From an uncultured Anaerovibrio sp. (lineage in GTDB: Bacteria > Bacillota > Negativicutes > Selenomonadales > Selenomonadaceae): 64,000 nucleotides of DNA. The stretch's first letter is position 1. Each line of letters opens with the position of its first letter. A model generated the notes under the pieces. It had not been told where the DNA came from. It searched no databases and was given only the letters and a program-made list of their open reading frames with translations. The position numbers and the translations under genes are program-made. Shown here piece by piece: positions 33,540 through 40,251 of this stretch. The stretch lies in assembly GCA_934196075.1 (NCBI GenBank), contig CAKPVW010000001.1, forward strand, positions 42,277 to 106,276, written 5' to 3'.

Positions 33540-34844
33540 TTATTCCTCCACATAATGACTAAAGCTGCCAATAACCATATCTGGAAATTCCTCATGAAGC
33601 TTGGCTAAAAATTTCTTGGTACCGAGGATTTCCCCCTGGGCTTCAGGCATAATATCCAAAAAGGCATCTGGATCAATATTCAGATTGCGAACCTGAATCA
33701 TCTGTACCGGCAGTTGACGGAAAAATTCCTGCCAGCCTGCCACTTCCTCTGCCCTATCATTAAAACCAGGGAAATACAGCATGTTCAAGGATACATAAAT
33801 ACCATGATCAAGAGCATAACGGATAGATTCCTTTACATTCTCCAGCTGGTAACTACTGCGATAATAAGCAGCATAGCTCTCCGGCAGAGCACTGATAATG
33901 CTTACCCGCATGGTATCTAGACCTGCATCTACAATCTGACGAATCCCTTCTGTATAGCCCGCATTGGTGTTAATATTAATCTGCCCCTTATCGGTCTGCT
34001 GACGGATCAGACGGATGCCCTGACTAATATTAGCAGCTGCTAAAGATGGCTCTCCCTCACAGCCCTGACCAAAGCTAATAATTCCCTCTGGAGCGGTTTG
34101 CAAATGATATAGGCCTATCTCTGCAATCTGCTCTGGAGTGGGCCGGAATTTTATCCGTTCCTGAGGGGAAGGACAACATTCTGCCGGCTGCAAGGAAATA
34201 CAGCCAAAGCAGTTAGCATTGCAAACTGGAGAGGTAGGAATACCACATTCCCAGCGACGGTAAAAAAGATTCTCTGCCGTACAGCAATGCCATTCCAAAG
34301 AACAATTTGCTAAATGCTCCACCAAAGGATTGTTAGGCAGATCCTTTTTAACCCGTTTTACCAATTTTCTTAAATCCGGTGTATTGTAATTCTCTGGATC
34401 CCATTTGTGATTTTCATCTGTATAAATAGCAGCTGCATACAGTTGATCCTTATATACCGCTACAGCTGTATAACCATATAAAGGCAGCTGGGAGGCTTCC
34501 TCCATGAGCTGAAAACCTGGCAAAAGGGTTCTGGTATAGCCTGCCGGCAGGATAGCAGATACCGCCTGTCCTGTCAGCGGCAATATATTCCCCTCCTCAT
34601 CTACACCTAAAGCCTGACGGTCAGGGAGATACATCAGATCAGCACTATCTGGCAGAGGAATCAAATCTTCCGTGGTAAGCGGTCGTATCTCATCTCCAAA
34701 ACGACCTACTGCACCAATGCCAGGAGCATCAAAAATTTCTCCATTTTCATCAGCATAAAGAGCATATATCATCTCCTGCTGTTTTTTGCCTTGATGTGTT
34801 CCACCAGACTTGCCCTTTTTATTTTGCTGCTTTTTGTTAGTCAT
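33540..34844 (-). CDS. Uncharacterised radical SAM protein with N-terminal extension
   Basis: 434 residues. The radical SAM cluster is CNANCFGC (C-x3-C-x2-C) near residues 212-219, with GQGCEGEPSL in place of the GGEP-like SAM contact and VSIISALPESY further on. The first 210 residues form a separate domain: a Lys/Gln-rich tail, then DAPGIGAVGRFGDEIRPL and repeated beta-like segments (PLYGYTAVAVYKDQLYAAAIY), plus a CSLEWHCC segment. It resembles an uncharacterised conserved Firmicute family; substrate unknown. GGAGGAG precedes the start and it overlaps the 3' end of pth by 8 bases, so the two are co-translated. Confidence 0.8.
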   Translation of the reverse strand: MTNKKQQNKKGKSGGTHQGKKQQEMIYALYADENGEIFDAPGIGAVGRFGDEIRPLTTEDLIPLPDSADLMYLPDRQALGVDEEGNILPLTGQAVSAILPAGYTRTLLPGFQLMEEASQLPLYGYTAVAVYKDQLYAAAIYTDENHKWDPENYNTPDLRKLVKRVKKDLPNNPLVEHLANCSLEWHCCTAENLFYRRWECGIPTSPVCNANCFGCISLQPAECCPSPQERIKFRPTPEQIAEIGLYHLQTAPEGIISFGQGCEGEPSLAAANISQGIRLIRQQTDKGQININTNAGYTEGIRQIVDAGLDTMRVSIISALPESYAAYYRSSYQLENVKESIRYALDHGIYVSLNMLYFPGFNDRAEEVAGWQEFFRQLPVQMIQVRNLNIDPDAFLDIMPEAQGEILGTKKFLAKLHEEFPDMVIGSFSHYVEE

Positions 34845-35445
34845 GTGCTATCTCCTCCACAGCCTTTTTAGCTTTTTTAACCTTTTTCGGATTAAATTTG
34901 TTCATAGCCATATCCGGACCTTCCAAGACCATACACTCTACCGCAGGAACAAGCTGCTTAATGGCATCTCCTATTCCCTCCTGCTCCTGCTGGGTAAATT
35001 TAGCCAGTACGTGATTGATAACACTCCAGCCAGGCTGAGGCCGGCCTATACCGATGCGCAGACGGCCAAAATTTTCTGAACCAATATGGCTAAGTAGGGA
35101 TTTGATGCCATTATGCCCACCAGCACTGCCTTTTTTGCGTATGCGAATAGTGCCGACAGGAATATCCATATCATCATGGGCCACCATAATATCCTCTGGC
35201 TCCAGCTTGTACCAACGCATCAGAGGGCCTACACATTCACCGCTGTTATTCATATATGTAAGGGGTTTCACCAACAAAATCTTTTCACTGCCAATACGCC
35301 CTTCCGCTACCATGCCCTTTTCCCGGCTGCGCCATTCATGGATTCCCAAATGTTCTGCCAAAGCATCCACCAGCATCCAGCCTACATTATGTCTAGTGCC
35401 AGCATATTCGCTACCTGGATTGCCCAGGCCTACAATCATTTTCAT
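34837..35445 (-). CDS. pth: Peptidyl-tRNA hydrolase
   Basis: 202 residues. It releases peptides from prematurely dropped peptidyl-tRNA. VGLGNPGSEYAGTRHNVGWM at residues 5-24 holds the catalytic histidine of the N-x-H motif; HDDMDIPVG and GSAGGHNGIKSLLSHIG supply the remaining active-site loops. AGGAGC precedes the start. It is the first gene of the pth-radical SAM pair and ends at a lysine-rich tail (PKKVKKAKKAVEEI). Confidence 0.96.
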   Translation of the reverse strand: MKMIVGLGNPGSEYAGTRHNVGWMLVDALAEHLGIHEWRSREKGMVAEGRIGSEKILLVKPLTYMNNSGECVGPLMRWYKLEPEDIMVAHDDMDIPVGTIRIRKKGSAGGHNGIKSLLSHIGSENFGRLRIGIGRPQPGWSVINHVLAKFTQQEQEGIGDAIKQLVPAVECMVLEGPDMAMNKFNPKKVKKAKKAVEEIAHD

Positions 35446-35757
35446 TAATTTCTGCTCCTAAATATTAGACTTGTCTTTCTATTATACATTAGAAAAAATT
35501 TTTTGTCATAAATTTACGCACAAAAATAGAACATTATTAAGCACCAATCTCACAGCCCCCAGTATAAAATTTCCAATATCATCGTGAACGTGCCTTATAT
35601 CCCCATGCCTGAAGGCAGGGGCTTTACGGCACATTTGGTAATATTTATTACAAAATGTGATTTTGAGACGGTAGAAAATATATACTGTTTTTTTTCAACA
35701 CAATCTGTTAAAATAAGATACAGTTTATAGATTTTTCTTTATTGTGAGGTTTTGACG
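35446..35757. other. Divergent intergenic region between pth and lgt
   Basis: 312 bp without a gene. It contains the 43-bp IS200/IS605-like palindrome at 35590-35632, an A/T-rich stretch and the lgt ribosome binding site (GAGG at 35746-35749). A weak plus-strand promoter may lie near 35695-35725; nothing else was seen. Confidence 0.6.
35590..35632. repeat. IS200/IS605-end-like palindrome
   Basis: GTGCC...GGCAC outer arms enclose a CCCCATGCCT/GGCAGGGG hairpin followed by CTTTACGG. This hairpin-plus-CTTTACGGC arrangement resembles right ends of IS200/IS605-group elements or their palindromic relics. No transposase or TnpB gene is adjacent, so it is at most a remnant or a solo end. Confidence 0.5.
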
Positions 35758-36537
35758 ATGCATCAATATTTATTTTATATAGGAGATTTTCCCATTCGAG
35801 CTTATGGACTGGTACTTAGCCTAAGCATTATTTTGGCTTCCTCTGTAGCCTATTTCCTAGCCAAGCAGGATGGTCGCTGGCATGAGCATATCCCAGATAT
35901 GTGTATTTACTCTGGCATGGCTGGTCTGCTGGGGGCAAGACTTTGGGATGTTTTTTTCTTTGACTGGGGCTATTATCAGCATCATCTCACAGAAATCCTA
36001 AATGTATGGCAGGGTGGCATGGCAATCCAAGGCGGTGTTATTCTAGGCGTAGCAACAGGTGTATTTTACTGCTGGCAACACAAAATTGACATTCCTGCCA
36101 TGATGGATATCTGTGCCCCTGCTATTATCTTTGGTCAGGGACTAGGACGCTGTGCCAATCTGCTAAATGGCGATGCCTTTGGTGCTCCCACCGGTGGTAA
36201 TTTCGGCATCCTCTATCCTGAAACTACCTTGGCCTATCATACCTATGGTGCCCAACCCCTCTGGCCAGCAGAAATCTGGGAGGGACAGCTGGATTTTGTT
36301 ATTTTTGCTCTACTGCTTCTTTACCGAGCTTTTCCTCATGCCAAAGGTCAAGCCTTCGCCCTTTACGTAATGCTCTACAGTATGGCCCGCTTCTTTTTGG
36401 AGTACCTACGGGGCGATTACACCAATCTGGTTTTTGGCATCTTCAAATCTGCCCAGATGACCAGTATAACAGCCTTTACTATTGCTCTAGCTGTATATAT
36501 CTATCTCTGGTATAGGCACAAACAAAAATCTGCTTGA
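35758..36537 (+). CDS. lgt: Prolipoprotein diacylglyceryl transferase
   Basis: 259 residues, polytopic. Lgt transfers diacylglyceryl from phosphatidylglycerol to the lipobox cysteine of prolipoproteins in the cytoplasmic membrane. Several membrane helices are visible, IPIRAYGLVLSLSIILA near the N-terminus and GRCANLLNGDAFGAPTGG near residues 138-155 (the Lgt signature region), then LLYRAFPHAKGQ and LEYLRGD. ATG 35758 is preferred to a TTG six bases upstream because GAGG lies 8 nt before it. It is a monocistronic gene on the plus strand, next to the minus-strand pth. Confidence 0.93.
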   Translation: MHQYLFYIGDFPIRAYGLVLSLSIILASSVAYFLAKQDGRWHEHIPDMCIYSGMAGLLGARLWDVFFFDWGYYQHHLTEILNVWQGGMAIQGGVILGVATGVFYCWQHKIDIPAMMDICAPAIIFGQGLGRCANLLNGDAFGAPTGGNFGILYPETTLAYHTYGAQPLWPAEIWEGQLDFVIFALLLLYRAFPHAKGQAFALYVMLYSMARFFLEYLRGDYTNLVFGIFKSAQMTSITAFTIALAVYIYLWYRHKQKSA

Positions 36538-36600
36538 TGGTAATCCTAGATTTGAGCAAATAGACCATCTGCCATATATGGCTATATCCTGCAAAAATTT

Positions 36601-36702
36601 AAAATCCCTGCACACACCGAACAAATGATGTGCATCTGTCATTAGATTATTAATACTAACCATCAGATGCTATCTCAACTGTTCAGCTTGTACAGGGATT
36701 TT
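36601..36702. terminator. Nested three-tier inverted repeat, probable bidirectional terminator or structured RNA
   Basis: Outer arms AAAATCCCTG (36601-36610) and CAGGGATTTT (36693-36702) enclose GAACA/TGTTC (36619-36623 with 36680-36684), which in turn encloses GCATCTG/CAGATGC (36632-36638 with 36664-36670). T runs follow on both strands, as expected for a terminator between convergent genes. The layered order is more elaborate than an ordinary terminator. Confidence 0.55.
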
Positions 36703-36704
36703 TA

Positions 36705-36834
36705 TTTACCCCATGCTAACTGGTGCTAAGGCGCCCTCCTCTTAGGAGGGAGTTAAGCACCCGTAAGGCTCTGGATTTATTCGACTAAATTCAGTGGGAG
36801 TCTAAAGCTCCCACTGAATAAGTCTCATTTTACT
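36705..36834. repeat. 130-bp palindromic dispersed repeat, copy 2
   Basis: 125 of 130 positions match 2066-2195, in the same orientation. In this copy the second hairpin has perfect arms (TTCAGTGGGAG with CTCCCACTGAA, 11 bases, 7-base loop). It ends 9 bp before the mqnA stop codon region. Both copies sit at the 3' end of a minus-strand gene. It resembles the ends of IS200/IS605 (TnpB) elements; a non-autonomous derivative is possible. Confidence 0.8.
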
Positions 36835-36843
36835 GATAGAAAA

Positions 36844-37686
36844 TCAACGATTAACCTCTGCTATGCGAATACGAGGTTTGCGAGGTATCAAATGCTGCTC
36901 ATAGGCCAAATCATAAAATACCCGCAGATTATCTATATACTCCTCCGTCAGATTCCATTTAATAATATTCATATATTCAGCAGCTTGAGCTTCCGTAAAT
37001 GGCTTTTCATTAATAATACTCTGAATAGCCTCTCTTTTATGGCGAATTCCTTCATTCAAAGACTGATAAAGTCTGTCATAAAGGAGCTGCACCCCTTGAG
37101 GATTGGCTTGAGCATAATCTCGATTGACAGCCCACACAGCATAAACCATACAACGATCGGTAAGTTTTTTCCACTCCCGTCCCAAATCATAATAATAATA
37201 ATTTTCTTTATCCTTATGATGATAAACATACAATGCATCATCGCCTATTAGCAAGGAGGCTGTTGCATCTGCTGGTACAGGATTGGCAGGAGTCAAATTC
37301 CGGATATAATAATGGGGATTGGCATCATAGGCCTTGGCCATAATAATCTTCAGAAGGCAATGCGCCGTAGCGGACTGAGCCGTCAATATAATCTTATCCT
37401 CGTTGATTTCCTCAATAGGCTTACGAGATACCAAAAGAATACTTTGTACAGGTCCATCAGCTCTGACGCAAAGATCTGGCAAAATCAGCAAATCCTCGTA
37501 GTTCCGTGCATATACAATCGAGGAAACCTCGCTGGCGTCCAGTCTCCCTGTCAGCAAATCATTGTTCATTACTGCTGGCACACCATTTTTCAGCTGTATA
37601 CCATTCTTTAAATTTAAAGTATTTAGTCCGTAGGTCAGGGGCAATACATTGAGAAAATGTATATGTCCCAGGCGTGGTGTATTCAT
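36844..37686 (-). CDS. mqnA: Chorismate dehydratase MqnA (futalosine menaquinone pathway)
   Basis: 280 residues. MqnA dehydrates chorismate to 3-enolpyruvylbenzoate, the first step of the futalosine route to menaquinone. The fold is that of a periplasmic binding protein but without a signal peptide: LGHIHFLNVLPLTYGL at the start, PAVMNNDLLTGRLDASEVSSI near residues 36-56 and LLIGDDALYV near residues 146-155. ACGGAGG precedes the start. No other mqn genes are adjacent; the rest of the pathway would be elsewhere. MqnD-type alternatives are less likely given the SSI...Y signature. Confidence 0.88.
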   Translation of the reverse strand: MNTPRLGHIHFLNVLPLTYGLNTLNLKNGIQLKNGVPAVMNNDLLTGRLDASEVSSIVYARNYEDLLILPDLCVRADGPVQSILLVSRKPIEEINEDKIILTAQSATAHCLLKIIMAKAYDANPHYYIRNLTPANPVPADATASLLIGDDALYVYHHKDKENYYYYDLGREWKKLTDRCMVYAVWAVNRDYAQANPQGVQLLYDRLYQSLNEGIRHKREAIQSIINEKPFTEAQAAEYMNIIKWNLTEEYIDNLRVFYDLAYEQHLIPRKPRIRIAEVNR

Positions 37687-37823
37687 GAAATCCCTCCGTT
37701 AATAGATACTTCTGCCATGGCTGCTGCAATTCGTTCCAGCAACTTCACGGCCACATGGGATATATTATACACTCTTTTTTACCTTTTGTTTAGCTATATA
37801 ACCTTGTATACAGGATATTTTTA

Positions 37824-37852
37824 ATGAAATTTTAATCAATTTCGTGTATAAT
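37824..37852 (+). promoter_or_regulatory. Promoter of the structured RNA
   Basis: ATGAAA (37824-37829) and TATAAT (37847-37852) with a 17-base spacer. Start expected near 37859, which leads straight into the closing stem of the RNA. Confidence 0.55.
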
Positions 37853-37858
37853 AAAGAA

Positions 37859-38034
37859 AACACTGGTGGTGGTGCAGCGCCGTTGTCTGTCGTTGTCACG
37901 CACCGGAGCAATTTGCTGCAAAGCTTTTTGCTTTTGGAGCGGGAGGAAATATCTCCTTTGCAGGATATTATCTTCCCCTCCAGCCCCAGTGAAGGAATAT
38001 GCCCTTCTGAAATCTTCAGAGGGGTTATTTTTTT
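37859..38034 (+). ncRNA. Structured small RNA of about 176 nt, family unassigned
   Basis: The RNA has a promoter, a closing stem (CACTGG 37861-37866 with CCAGTG 37986-37991, extendable with two mismatches), and branches: GGTGC/GCACC, GCAAA/TTTGC and a long hairpin at about 37936-37983 with GGAG, GGGAGG and AATATC pairing CTCC, CTTCCC and GATATT. A strong terminator follows (38002-38024 plus seven T). No plus-strand gene lies downstream, so it is not a cis riboswitch leader. Length suits 6S RNA, but the branched fold and lack of its central bubble argue against it; SRP, RNase P and tmRNA signatures are absent. Class unknown. Confidence 0.6.
38002..38024 (+). terminator. Intrinsic terminator of the structured RNA
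   Basis: CCCTTCTGAA and TTCAGAGGGG pair with one G-U around ATC; T-rich run TTATTTTTTT follows at 38025-38034. Confidence 0.85.
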
Positions 38035-38148
38035 ATACCAGATCCAACTGTAGTAGTTAAGCTTTTTTGTAACACTTTATTCGATAAATACCTACCTGTA
38101 ACAAGCCGATAGTAGCCACACACTTTAAAGCCATAGTATTTCGGTATT

Positions 38149-38370
38149 TTAATCCTCCATGAATTGCTTATTATTGTTGTAATAATCCAAGACAATCCTC
38201 GCTTCTATGTCATCCATATTAGTTTCGATTATCCTATTATTAAAAATTACTACTGCATGATTTACATGTTCAAGATTCAAAATTCGGATATATTCACCAT
38301 CCCTAGTAAAAGCATACCCATTAAGTATCATATTTGCTTTGTCTGCAATGTCCTTAATATCAAGCGGCAT
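38149..38370 (-). CDS. Small uncharacterised protein, second of an overlapping pair
   Basis: 73 residues, unknown family. It reads MPLDIKDIADKANMILNGYAF, with a following RILNLEHVNHAVVIFNNRI and a helical tail DDIEARIVLDYYNN. ATG 38370 is chosen; AAGGA lies 6 nt before it. A TTG six bases upstream has GGAGG nearby and is the alternative. It overlaps the 3' end of the upstream small gene by 11 bases, so the two are translationally coupled. The pair resembles small uncharacterised families that travel together, but no function is known. Confidence 0.6.
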   Translation of the reverse strand: MPLDIKDIADKANMILNGYAFTRDGEYIRILNLEHVNHAVVIFNNRIIETNMDDIEARIVLDYYNNNKQFMED

Positions 38371-38632
38371 AATCAATCCTTACCTCCTTTATCGCCTTTA
38401 AAAATTCATCTGTGTTATAGTACAACTTATTCAGTATTGGTATCAAATCAATGTATTCTTCTACCTCTCCTATATTTTTATATTTCGCCATAACAACCAG
38501 ATAACCATGATCCCATTCGACGACCTTTGTATATCTCTCAAGGCGGTTGGATGTCATAAATCGAATTGTGTGATTATTAAATTTAAATGTTGTATATTCA
38601 CCTTGATTTCCTAAAACAGCACATGAATTCAT
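38360..38632 (-). CDS. Small uncharacterised protein, first of an overlapping pair
   Basis: 90 residues from the preferred start, unknown function. Features: TTFKFNNHTIRFMTSNRLERYTKVVEWDHGYLVV forms the strand-rich front, and EEYIDLIPILNKLYYNTDEFLKAIKEVRIDYAA forms the helical back. The open frame extends 87 bases upstream but ATG 38632 has AGGAGG 7 nt before it. It overlaps the next gene by 11 bases. No signal or membrane helix. The two-gene unit has an AT-rich upstream region; whether it is a toxin-antitoxin-like pair or a host factor cannot be told from sequence. Confidence 0.6.
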   Translation of the reverse strand: MNSCAVLGNQGEYTTFKFNNHTIRFMTSNRLERYTKVVEWDHGYLVVMAKYKNIGEVEEYIDLIPILNKLYYNTDEFLKAIKEVRIDYAA

Positions 38633-38827
38633 AATTACCCTCCTATTGAAATACATTGATAAATTCCAATCTATCATATGCTTAATCCGTAAAAAATAAC
38701 TATTTCGTTCAAAAAGCACCTATATTCATAATTATATCATGCCATTAAGTAAACTCAACAAGAAAGTTAGCTATCACTATATTTTATTTTTTTAATTTTC
38801 CCTTCGGTGCAACCATCGCAAGGTAGC

Positions 38828-38865
38828 AAAAACCGGCAGCATCAGATTCGATACCACCGGTTTTT
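38828..38865 (-). terminator. Intrinsic terminator after the aminotransferase gene
   Basis: AAAAACCGG and CCGGTTTTT with a 20-base interior; T-rich on both sides. It lies 20 bp after the aminotransferase stop on the minus strand and could also stop the opposite strand. Confidence 0.7.
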
Positions 38866-38885
38866 ATTTACATCTATTTAGTTTA

Positions 38886-40127
38886 TCAGCCTTCTACAGC
38901 CTTTAATGCTTTCAGCACCTTGGCAGCCATGCCGTACATCTTTTTCTTTGGTACAGAGCATACTGCGATGCGAACGCCGGCCTTCAATGGCACTGCGAAA
39001 ATCAGATCCTTGTGGAGCTCATCGCATACAGCTTGGGAATCCTTGGCAGGAATGGACAGGAAGAAGCCAGCCTTGTATGGCAGAGCATTCAGACCGCACT
39101 CCTTGGCCTCCTTCATAAAGATAGCTGCACGATCCCGGATAATCTCATAAAGGTCATCTCTCTCCTGCTCAAAGGCTGCCAGCAGCTCTGGATCCTGCTG
39201 AATATTGCTCAGAACAGTCATAGCACCACGGTTGATATTGGACCAGGTTGCACGGCTGGAATACTTGGTTACATTAACGAACTCGTCAACCAGCTCCTTG
39301 TTAGCAGACAAACCAATAATGGCACCAGTACGCTGACCATACATGGTATAGCCCTTGGACATGGAGAAGGCAAACATGGTGAAGATATTCTCCGGCAGAT
39401 TACCAAACTTCTTCATAAAGCGACGGCTTTCATTCTTCTCCCCAGCGTAGTCAATATAGGCAATATCCACCATGAGATTTACCTTCTTGCCCTGAGCTGC
39501 ATATTTGTTGCACAGTTCCAGCACTCCATCCCAGTCAGCCTCAGACAGACTATAACCAGTAGGATTGTGGGCAGGAGTATTGATAATCAACAGCAAGGAA
39601 TCCTGCTTGGCAAAAAGCTCTTCCATTTTCTCTGCCAGAGAAGCCAGATTATAATTCTGATTCTCATCAAAGAGCTTGTAGGTAGTCAGGCTGCGGCCCT
39701 GCTCCTGGCACAGTACATTGTAGGTACCCCAGAACCAGTCAGAAGTTAATACCTGATCCCCAATCTCAGAATAGTTCACAATAGCGTGATGAATCGCACC
39801 AGTACCACCTGCAGTAGCTACAGCTGCCAGATAACCCTCTGGCTTGTTGTCTGCAAAGGTCAGGTCAATAACAGTATTCAGATAAGCTGGCAGACCAGCA
39901 ATTGGTGCATAAGCAATAGCATCAGCAATAGGCAGATTGTGGAAAACATTCTCCATTGTAGGAATGCAGGCCAGCTTCTCATCCTCACCCATAATAGCAC
40001 CGATGGTAGCATTGGTAACAGCCTCAGCGCCATGCTTCTTGATAGCCTCACCACAAGCAGCGCTGGCACCAAAGATAACATCAACAAGCTTCTTACCTAC
40101 ACGGTTGGTTGCAACCTGAGAACTCAT
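38886..40127 (-). CDS. PLP-dependent class I/II aminotransferase (aromatic/aspartate type)
   Basis: 413 residues. It transfers amino groups using PLP. The lysine motif is FSMSKGYTMYGQRTG near residues 255-269 (PLP lysine in SMSKG), INTPAHNPTGYS carries the PLP-ring asparagine, and DWFWGTYN and SSRATWSNINRG supply substrate residues. The family includes aspartate/aromatic aminotransferases; substrate is not fixed by sequence. ATAGGAGG precedes the start. lysC lies upstream on the same strand, so an aspartate-family role is plausible but unproven. Confidence 0.88.
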   Translation of the reverse strand: MSSQVATNRVGKKLVDVIFGASAACGEAIKKHGAEAVTNATIGAIMGEDEKLACIPTMENVFHNLPIADAIAYAPIAGLPAYLNTVIDLTFADNKPEGYLAAVATAGGTGAIHHAIVNYSEIGDQVLTSDWFWGTYNVLCQEQGRSLTTYKLFDENQNYNLASLAEKMEELFAKQDSLLLIINTPAHNPTGYSLSEADWDGVLELCNKYAAQGKKVNLMVDIAYIDYAGEKNESRRFMKKFGNLPENIFTMFAFSMSKGYTMYGQRTGAIIGLSANKELVDEFVNVTKYSSRATWSNINRGAMTVLSNIQQDPELLAAFEQERDDLYEIIRDRAAIFMKEAKECGLNALPYKAGFFLSIPAKDSQAVCDELHKDLIFAVPLKAGVRIAVCSVPKKKMYGMAAKVLKALKAVEG

Positions 40128-40184
40128 ATATATTGCCTCCTATATATTAGATATATCAAATTTCTATAACTCATCTAAACTCAC

Positions 40185-40230
40185 AAACAGCAGGCTTCCA
40201 AAACACAAGGTATTGGCAAACCTGCTGTTT
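40185..40230 (-). terminator. Stem-loop after lysC
   Basis: AAACAGCAGG and CCTGCTGTTT are perfect 10-base arms with a 26-base interior. The T run on the minus strand is short (TTTG), so termination is probable but not certain. Confidence 0.55.
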
Positions 40231-40251
40231 TATTCTTGTCAAAAATGGAAA

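Larger units (their letters stand above)
36538..36843. other. Convergent intergenic region between lgt and mqnA
   Basis: 306 bp without a gene. It holds the nested inverted-repeat structure (36601-36702) and the second copy of the 130-bp repeat (36705-36834), directly next to each other. No coding potential was seen. Confidence 0.7.
37687..38148. other. Intergenic region with a free-standing RNA gene
   Basis: 462 bp between mqnA and the small unknown pair. It contains the promoter, body and terminator of a 176-nt RNA on the plus strand (37824-38034). The flanks (37687-37820 and 38035-38148) are AT-rich with no other feature seen. An open frame of about 65 residues over the RNA is not a gene. 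Confidence 0.6.

Noticed and set aside
37859..38034. Assignment of the structured RNA to SRP, tmRNA, RNase P or a riboswitch
   Set aside because: Diagnostic motifs are missing and no gene follows on the same strand; 6S remains possible but the branched fold does not match its rod form.
37844..38060. Open frames of 64-69 codons over the structured RNA
   Set aside because: No binding site; the sequence forms a stable fold with terminator, so RNA gene is the better explanation.
38360..38719. Longer start (119 residues) for the first small unknown gene
   Set aside because: ATG 38632 has a perfect AGGAGG 7 nt upstream; the upstream extension has no site and a different composition.
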